The notes below the pieces were generated by a model. The model was not told the DNA's origin and did not search any database. It was given only the letters and a program-made list of their open reading frames with translations. A stretch of DNA of 64,000 nt from Gracilaria gracilis (lineage: Eukaryota; Rhodophyta; Florideophyceae; Gracilariales; Gracilariaceae): NCBI GenBank assembly GCA_030374805.1, contig JARGSG010000183.1, positions 1,116,001 to 1,180,000 on the forward strand, read 5' to 3'. Shown here one piece after another: positions 58,725 to 64,000 of the stretch; the first letter of the stretch is position 1, and every line of letters begins with the position of its first letter. The position numbers and the translations under genes are program-made.

Positions 58725-60695
58725 AGTAATATCTTTTAGTGTGTGTCAATCTTTGTGTTCTTGTTTTCTCGCTTGCTTTGTTCGTTGCGATGGTCTGTTG
58801 GCTGAATGTATGTGGAGTAGGGGTGTTGTGGGTCCGGTCCGTTAGATGCGAAGATCCGAACAGTGAAACAACATGCTTGCAGTTAGGTCAGCGGGCGCTC
58901 CATGCACGTGCCACACACGCGTGTGCGCGGCTCAACGTTTTTGTCACAAAAGTCTTCGTGGACAGAACAACGAGGCATTTGGTGTATATAATACACTGCC
59001 GAAGATGAGTTTCTCTGCCACGGAGGAGGACCTCTTGCCACAGCGCCCCTGTCACGTTATTTGAAAATTAATTTAACGACACGCATAACTCCAGAATTGT
59101 ACATAGCTGTTACCAGTATGAGACTACCCACTGCATATCCATGGTTTCCCTGCATTGTCACGGCTCCTCTTCCAGGTTGACGCGACTCAAATGGAGTATT
59201 TTGGAGACGCTCCATTGTGGAACTTGAAACACTTTCCGTTAAACACCGTCGTCCTCTTCCCACCTCATTGATAGAACTCAGCCCGACTTGAAAGGATGAT
59301 TCACTAGCTCCGGAACACGCGTCTTCAATTGATGCAGGCAACTAAGCCCATTTTTGGGACAGTGTATGGCACGTCTCAGTGACAGTCAGAACGCCAATAC
59401 GTAACAAATCAGACGCTCCAGCTTGGCCGCCACTTCAATTCTACGGTCTCCTCCATATGCTTCTGTAATCATGTCAGAGATGCAGGTGGGGCCAATGGAT
59501 GCGACGTTCCTTTCGATTCATCTCTTACTGTGCGTCTGTAGATCCGGAAGACATTATGAGCCAGTCAACGTGTAGTCTATGTAACTGTTCTTGCTTCCTA
59601 CAGTAAACAGTGTGGTTCTCGTTAAACGCCGAGCGAAAGAGCAAAACACTTGTTGCAGAAAAGTCATGTCGACATTAACCTTACTTGACGCTTGCCACGA
59701 ATCGTTGTACTTGTGCCCTTCAAAGGCTTTATACAAACGGAAGATTATCTTCCTGAGTGATGCAGTTGCGCCCACGCACAAGTGCAACAAGGAAAAATGA
59801 AGTAGTTACCATATTCAATTTCGGGTTGTGGTTCGCTTTCCCGTTTCTCATGCTTAATAACAAGATCAAAAGCACACAATAGCGCGTCAGGGGATACTCC
59901 ATGCTAACCAGTGAGGACCATTTTTTATCCGATGAAAGGTATAGAGAGCTCACCGAACGTTTTCTTCTCTGGCATCCGCTAGAGAAAGTTGCCGAGCTCT
60001 TTCTGACATGGGTTATTAATAATACTGTTATCAACAAGAATACTATTCTTATTCTCATGCTCCGGTACGGCTACAATAAATACGTGTAGATTACAAGGAT
60101 TTCTACAAGTCACGCTACCGTACTTTCTATATGTATCCACAGCAAATATCTCTGCAAAAGATATTTTGGACGCCGTTTGGACATATATGCTGTGCATAAC
60201 AGTTATATATATATATATATATATGTGTGTAGATATCTGTTGCACACGATGAAGTCAACAACTCAAAATACGTTAAAAATCGAGGAGCATACCACTTCTC
60301 TCTCGTGTTGATTCCCCAGAGTGCAGCCAGTTTGTGCTATGTCATAACTGTCTTAGGTTGTGGTATCAACTACATGGTGCGGCAGTATCACTTGAAAAGC
60401 TCTCGGTGGGCATCATCTCACCGCCAGCTGATCAATCTACATATCAAGGGAATACCCACGGATTTCGAAGAAATGCTAAAGTTAGTTAGGTCAGTTCTCT
60501 CGTACGCAAACATTGAGGTTCCCGTTCCCATGCTTGCAGAATGCCAATGTTCTGCGACGATGAAAGAGTGCAAGTCGACACTAAGTCAGTGACCTCAACT
60601 TTGGTATCGTCGCCGTGGCACGTTGAGGACGCTCTGCACCGAGGCACCATGTGGGACCGGCAGTATGTTATCCATATCTGAAGCGCACTGGCCTG
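58725..60695. other. 2-kb stretch between the bZIP and SEN1-like genes
   Basis: The two genes converge here. An AT dinucleotide run lies at about 60203-60224. On the minus strand, 59057-59341 encodes an open tail with a hydrophobic segment (HGYAVGSLILVTAMY, then VVKLIF). It could be the last exon of a small membrane protein with a first exon near 59410-59480, but I could not confirm this. Other frames use GTG or TTG starts and show no motif. Confidence 0.35.
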
Positions 60696-63600
60696 TTATC
60701 GCCATCTGCTACCCCTTCCGTGCCCCCTATATCGCCCGCGTCCTCGACCCCGACCACCGTAACCATTCTGCATACTCTTCCCACGCCCCCACGAATCACG
60801 AACCCATGGTTCTTGACTGCCATATCCTCCATGCATTTCGTTCCCAGCCATACCGCCTACGTATCCGTTGAACTCGTTGACGGGATACACAGGATTGCCT
60901 ACAGCATTTGAGTTCATGCCAGCTGCCGACATCTGCATCAACACAGCCTGCTGTCGCAAAGCTTCTTGCTGTTGTATAGCTTGCTGTTGAAGAGCCTGAT
61001 GTGGATGCACAACTGCATGCTGTTGAAGTGCTGGATGCTGTTGCATCTGTTGCTGTTGCATCACTTGCTGCTGTTGCATTGCTTGCTGTTGTTGCATCGC
61101 CTGTTGCTGGAGAACTTGTTGCTGAATCATTTGCTGCTGCATCAATTGCTGCTGAAATGCTTGCTGTTGTTGCACAGGGGGCAAAGACATAATTCCGGGA
61201 GGGGCCGCCCCCATGCTTGGATCCATTACATTCATTACCGGATAGTTGTTCATATTAGGGGCAAACTGCATACCACCTCCCCAAGCTGCTTGGGGCGCAA
61301 AGGCCGACTTATTTCGGTCAGAACTGAAATGGTCAACGTGTCGTTCTGATCTACCTCGTTTCGACCTTGATCTCCCTCTTTCATATCCTCTACCCCTAGA
61401 GCGATATGATTCATGCCCTCGTGGTCGCTTTCGACTACCTCGTCCTCTCTCATTCCATGGTCTCCCAACGTGTTCGCCATACGGCACAGTTTCTCTTCGG
61501 AATCCATATTGGTTCCAATCACCGTTTGCATCTTCACCTTCGTGTGGGTCCCTTGATTTGTGAGGATCTCCATGACCTGGTTTGTCAAGGCTTCCCTGGT
61601 CCTTGACTTCAGAACCTTCTCCAATTCCAGATCCGACTACACTCTCATCATTTGCATCACTCTTTTGGACACTTGCTTCCTCCTCTTTTTTCACGGGAGG
61701 TTTACTGGGACCTTTGCTTTGGGAGAAAAGGAGGTCCCATCCTGAAGGCGCAGCATTATCCTTGTCATGCTGTTTATATTTCTCTTTCTTGGGCCTTGCT
61801 TCATTTCGAGAGCCTTTGGCGACATTCACTTCTCTGCGATTTCGGTGCGCAAAATCCTTCTTGTGGTCTGTTTCCGCATCCTGAGCAATCTCAGGGATAG
61901 ACGATTGTTGCTCAACATTTGCAGCAGCCTCTCCGGTAGAAGAATCCGCGGGTGGGTGGCTTGCAGCCGCAGCAGAATCATTCACTACATTGAGTTGTCC
62001 TGGTGCTTCGTGAACTTTTGATTCGGACTTGTTTCCATCCATCGCTTCAACCGCATGCGAACCGTTTGTCACGATTGCAGCGGCCATAACAGTCTCGATA
62101 TCTAAATTTCCGCCGCGGCTGACATGATCCGCTAGAGTCGCTTCAACCGCTTTTGCATTTCCGAAACCAGCGTCGGAGAGTACCTGCGTCATCTGCTTAA
62201 TCTCTGGTTGGCTAGATTGCACTGGTACCACCCCATGTTGGGGCGGCTGTCCTGTTTGTAACAGTTTCAACTGTACTGGTTGAGGTTGTGCTGCTTGTGG
62301 ATCGTGAGACGGCTGCTGCAACGGAGGGTTCCGCTCGTTAGAAGTGTTTCCATGATCTATCTTCTGAGAATTCGGTTCCATTCCCTGTTCTTTTCGGTCT
62401 CTCTTTTGGGTCACCCTCTTCCTCGGGTCTATGGGACCTGACGCCCCTGCTCTAACAAAACCAACAGTTCGAGACGGATTCACCGATCGCTCTTTTGACG
62501 CACTATTCTTAGGAAGCGTACCATTAGAGTGGACTCGGTTTTCGTTTGTCACTAATGGATCATTGTGACGTGGTTCAGGCTCAAGACACCTAGACACATT
62601 TGAGACTGATATGAGGCATCCACGAGAATTTGCATCTTCTATTAACTCTGCCCAATCCGCCGAGCCTTCAGAGAGCGCTTGGGCAGACCCAAGAATGATC
62701 AAAGAAGCTTTAGCTCTCGTAAGACCGACATTCATTCTCCTGACATCCCTCACGAATCCAATTCCACGATTGAGAGATACGGTTCGCACGCAAGAGAACA
62801 CAACAAATTCTTTTTCCCGACCTTGGTATGAGTCAACCGTGTCTATTTCTACATCACCAGTTGGTATTCCTGCCCTGTCGAAAGATTGACGCAATTCCTG
62901 CATCTGTCTCTTATATGGTGTGACGACACCAAACCCAGCAACAGATCCAGGCGACTTTGCGGCAGGAGAAAACAGAGGGTCTTGGGGGAATTCTTTCTTC
63001 AGTTTGGTGTAGATCAATGCGGCCAATTCAGCTTCAACCGGATTGAATACCGATTTATCATCTCGGCTTCGTTTCTCTTGCCCTTCAGATACATCTAGAA
63101 ACACATAGGGGCCAAACTTGGGACGGAGAGAATGTCTGTGATACGGTCGGCCTCTATGCTCACCTTGCACACTTTCGTCGTCAACAAGTCTTCCGTTATA
63201 AAAGTATCTCCGCGGGAAGGAAGATATCGCCGGATGCATTCGATACTGTGTGTCTAGCAAAAGCACCGCTTGCCCAGCGCGGCAAACACGTTCTAACAAC
63301 GACTGACCGTAGGCGAGTCCCGCCGAACCAGAAGATAACACCGTTGCAGGGAGCTGTTGTGGATCACCAACAAGCAAACAACGTGATGCACCGAGTGTTA
63401 GTGGAATAAGGCAAGAGGTTTCAGTGGCTTGAGCTCCTTCGTCAATAACGACAGTATCAAAAAGCGCTGTTTGTGCGTCATCAAAGAAATCACTGGAACC
63501 TTTTCTGGTGAGAATACTTGAAGCAGATCCTGAAAGTGTTGCGAATACCAGTTGTGCATCCTCGACATACGTGCGAGCAATCATGCGCAATTTATCTTCC

Positions 63601-64000
63601 TTTGTTACACCTTTTTTCCTGTCTGCCACTGCTATGCGGAGTCTTCTTATATCACGGTCTAACCTTTCAAGATTTTCGTGTAGCTGAATAACAACAGATT
63701 GAGAGGACTTATCGTCCTTCGGGGTACGAGAAAGCTGCACAAGCAACGTATTGCACCGATTCTGCCACGTCGTAAGATATTTTCTTTGAGCTTTCTCTCG
63801 AGCTTCAAGGTTCATCTCTTCTCCACAAACCTTGTCTAGAAAACGCTCAGCTTGACCCTCTGCCGTAAGCGGTTTAGCAGCGTCGGAGACACGATCACCA
63901 GCGCCGATCCGTGCAAGTTCCGGACAATACTGTCGGCCCTGTCCGTCAATAAACTTCGAACGAACAAGACGAGTAAGAATTTCATCAACGGCCGAATTTG
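60696..64000 (-). CDS. SEN1-like superfamily 1 RNA/DNA helicase, 5' end outside the window
   Basis: The frame is open to the right edge, so the N terminus with the Walker A motif is missing. Visible motifs are SAVDEILTRLV at the edge, then VVIDEGAQA (motif II), LVGDPQQLP (III), DTQYRMHP (IV), VDSYQGREKEFVV (V) and RMNVGLTRAKASL (VI), the UPF1/SEN1 type. SEN1 (senataxin) unwinds RNA-DNA hybrids and ends transcription of short RNAs. After the helicase core comes a long tail of about 650 residues. It is Ser/Gln/Glu-rich, then Arg/Gly/Ser-rich (RGRGSRKRPRGHESYRSRG), then a Gln-rich repeat, and closes with Gly/Arg boxes (GYGGRGRGRGRYRGHGRGSR) typical of RNA binding. The ATG at 63813-63815 is internal. 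Confidence 0.87.
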   Translation of the reverse strand, partial: NSAVDEILTRLVRSKFIDGQGRQYCPELARIGAGDRVSDAAKPLTAEGQAERFLDKVCGEEMNLEAREKAQRKYLTTWQNRCNTLLVQLSRTPKDDKSSQSVVIQLHENLERLDRDIRRLRIAVADRKKGVTKEDKLRMIARTYVEDAQLVFATLSGSASSILTRKGSSDFFDDAQTALFDTVVIDEGAQATETSCLIPLTLGASRCLLVGDPQQLPATVLSSGSAGLAYGQSLLERVCRAGQAVLLLDTQYRMHPAISSFPRRYFYNGRLVDDESVQGEHRGRPYHRHSLRPKFGPYVFLDVSEGQEKRSRDDKSVFNPVEAELAALIYTKLKKEFPQDPLFSPAAKSPGSVAGFGVVTPYKRQMQELRQSFDRAGIPTGDVEIDTVDSYQGREKEFVVFSCVRTVSLNRGIGFVRDVRRMNVGLTRAKASLIILGSAQALSEGSADWAELIEDANSRGCLISVSNVSRCLEPEPRHNDPLVTNENRVHSNGTLPKNSASKERSVNPSRTVGFVRAGASGPIDPRKRVTQKRDRKEQGMEPNSQKIDHGNTSNERNPPLQQPSHDPQAAQPQPVQLKLLQTGQPPQHGVVPVQSSQPEIKQMTQVLSDAGFGNAKAVEATLADHVSRGGNLDIETVMAAAIVTNGSHAVEAMDGNKSESKVHEAPGQLNVVNDSAAAASHPPADSSTGEAAANVEQQSSIPEIAQDAETDHKKDFAHRNRREVNVAKGSRNEARPKKEKYKQHDKDNAAPSGWDLLFSQSKGPSKPPVKKEEEASVQKSDANDESVVGSGIGEGSEVKDQGSLDKPGHGDPHKSRDPHEGEDANGDWNQYGFRRETVPYGEHVGRPWNERGRGSRKRPRGHESYRSRGRGYERGRSRSKRGRSERHVDHFSSDRNKSAFAPQAAWGGGMQFAPNMNNYPVMNVMDPSMGAAPPGIMSLPPVQQQQAFQQQLMQQQMIQQQVLQQQAMQQQQAMQQQQVMQQQQMQQHPALQQHAVVHPHQALQQQAIQQQEALRQQAVLMQMSAAGMNSNAVGNPVYPVNEFNGYVGGMAGNEMHGGYGSQEPWVRDSWGRGKSMQNGYGGRGRGRGRYRGHGRGSRWR
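60950..61180 (-). repeat. Gln-rich imperfect repeat in the SEN1-like gene
   Basis: Imperfect units of about 15-24 bases based on CAACAGCAA/ATGCAACAG encode runs such as QQQAFQQQLMQQQ and MQQQQAMQQQQ. They make a prion-like low-complexity patch of about 75 residues. Copy number may vary between individuals. Confidence 0.75.

Noticed and set aside
59057-59480. Possible two-exon small membrane protein on the minus strand
   Set aside because: A donor near 59410 and an acceptor near 59342 keep a frame, but the first exon is short, without homology, and the start is doubtful. It is kept only as a note.

Overview
The window reads as nuclear DNA of a compact eukaryotic genome, most likely a red alga. 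The genes are typical eukaryotic ones: LEO1, NOP9, NUP160, IWR1, ribosomal protein uS9/RPS16 and a SEN1-type helicase. They sit close together on both strands. Introns are few and short, and most lie near the 5' end of their gene. Two proteins carry plausible plastid-type leaders: a DUF2232 membrane protein and a GNAT acetyltransferase. Two kinases join an N-terminal PH domain to a CAMK-like catalytic domain. The red-alga call (Chondrus-like) is an inference from this combination, not from a species marker.

Layout. 1-4 kb: the end of an unrecognised DNA-binding-like protein, a LEO1 homologue with an in-frame TAA, and a biotin-protein ligase. 4.4-6.0 kb: a xanthine phosphoribosyltransferase domain fused to an unknown N-terminal half. 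6.3-7.6 kb: a PIF/Harbinger transposase. 8-25.8 kb: NOP9, PH-kinase 1, a two-exon BAR-domain protein, an 85-residue three-exon membrane protein, NUP160, a two-exon coiled-coil protein, PH-kinase 2 and the DUF2232 protein. 26-49.5 kb: a nest of mobile elements. 50-64 kb: a D-amino-acid oxidase, a plastid-type GNAT, RPS16, IWR1, a second GNAT, a bZIP factor and a partial SEN1-like helicase.

The nest has three levels. A pogo/Tigger-like DNA transposon of about 2.2 kb (inverted ends near 25987 and 49482) was split by a Ty3/gypsy chromodomain element (27348-48630, 508-bp LTRs, target duplication CGAAG). That element was then entered in its 3' non-coding part by a second Ty3/gypsy chromodomain element (35093-46837, LTRs of about 861 bp, target duplication CGCCG). 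The LTR pairs are almost identical, so both insertions are recent. The outer element looks whole in its own open frames. The inner one is broken in pol about once and carries an antisense coding-like block before its 3' LTR. Both use the same 18-nt primer-binding site. Both are full of very short perfect hairpins, with ACC..GGT arms in the outer element and CCG..CGG arms in the inner one. This hairpin pattern is the least expected signal in the window.

The host genes do not form one pathway. Several concern transcription and RNA (LEO1, IWR1, SEN1-like, bZIP), ribosome production (NOP9, RPS16) or signalling (two PH-kinases). Splice junctions given here were read by eye from GT/AG signals and frame continuity and have no transcript support.
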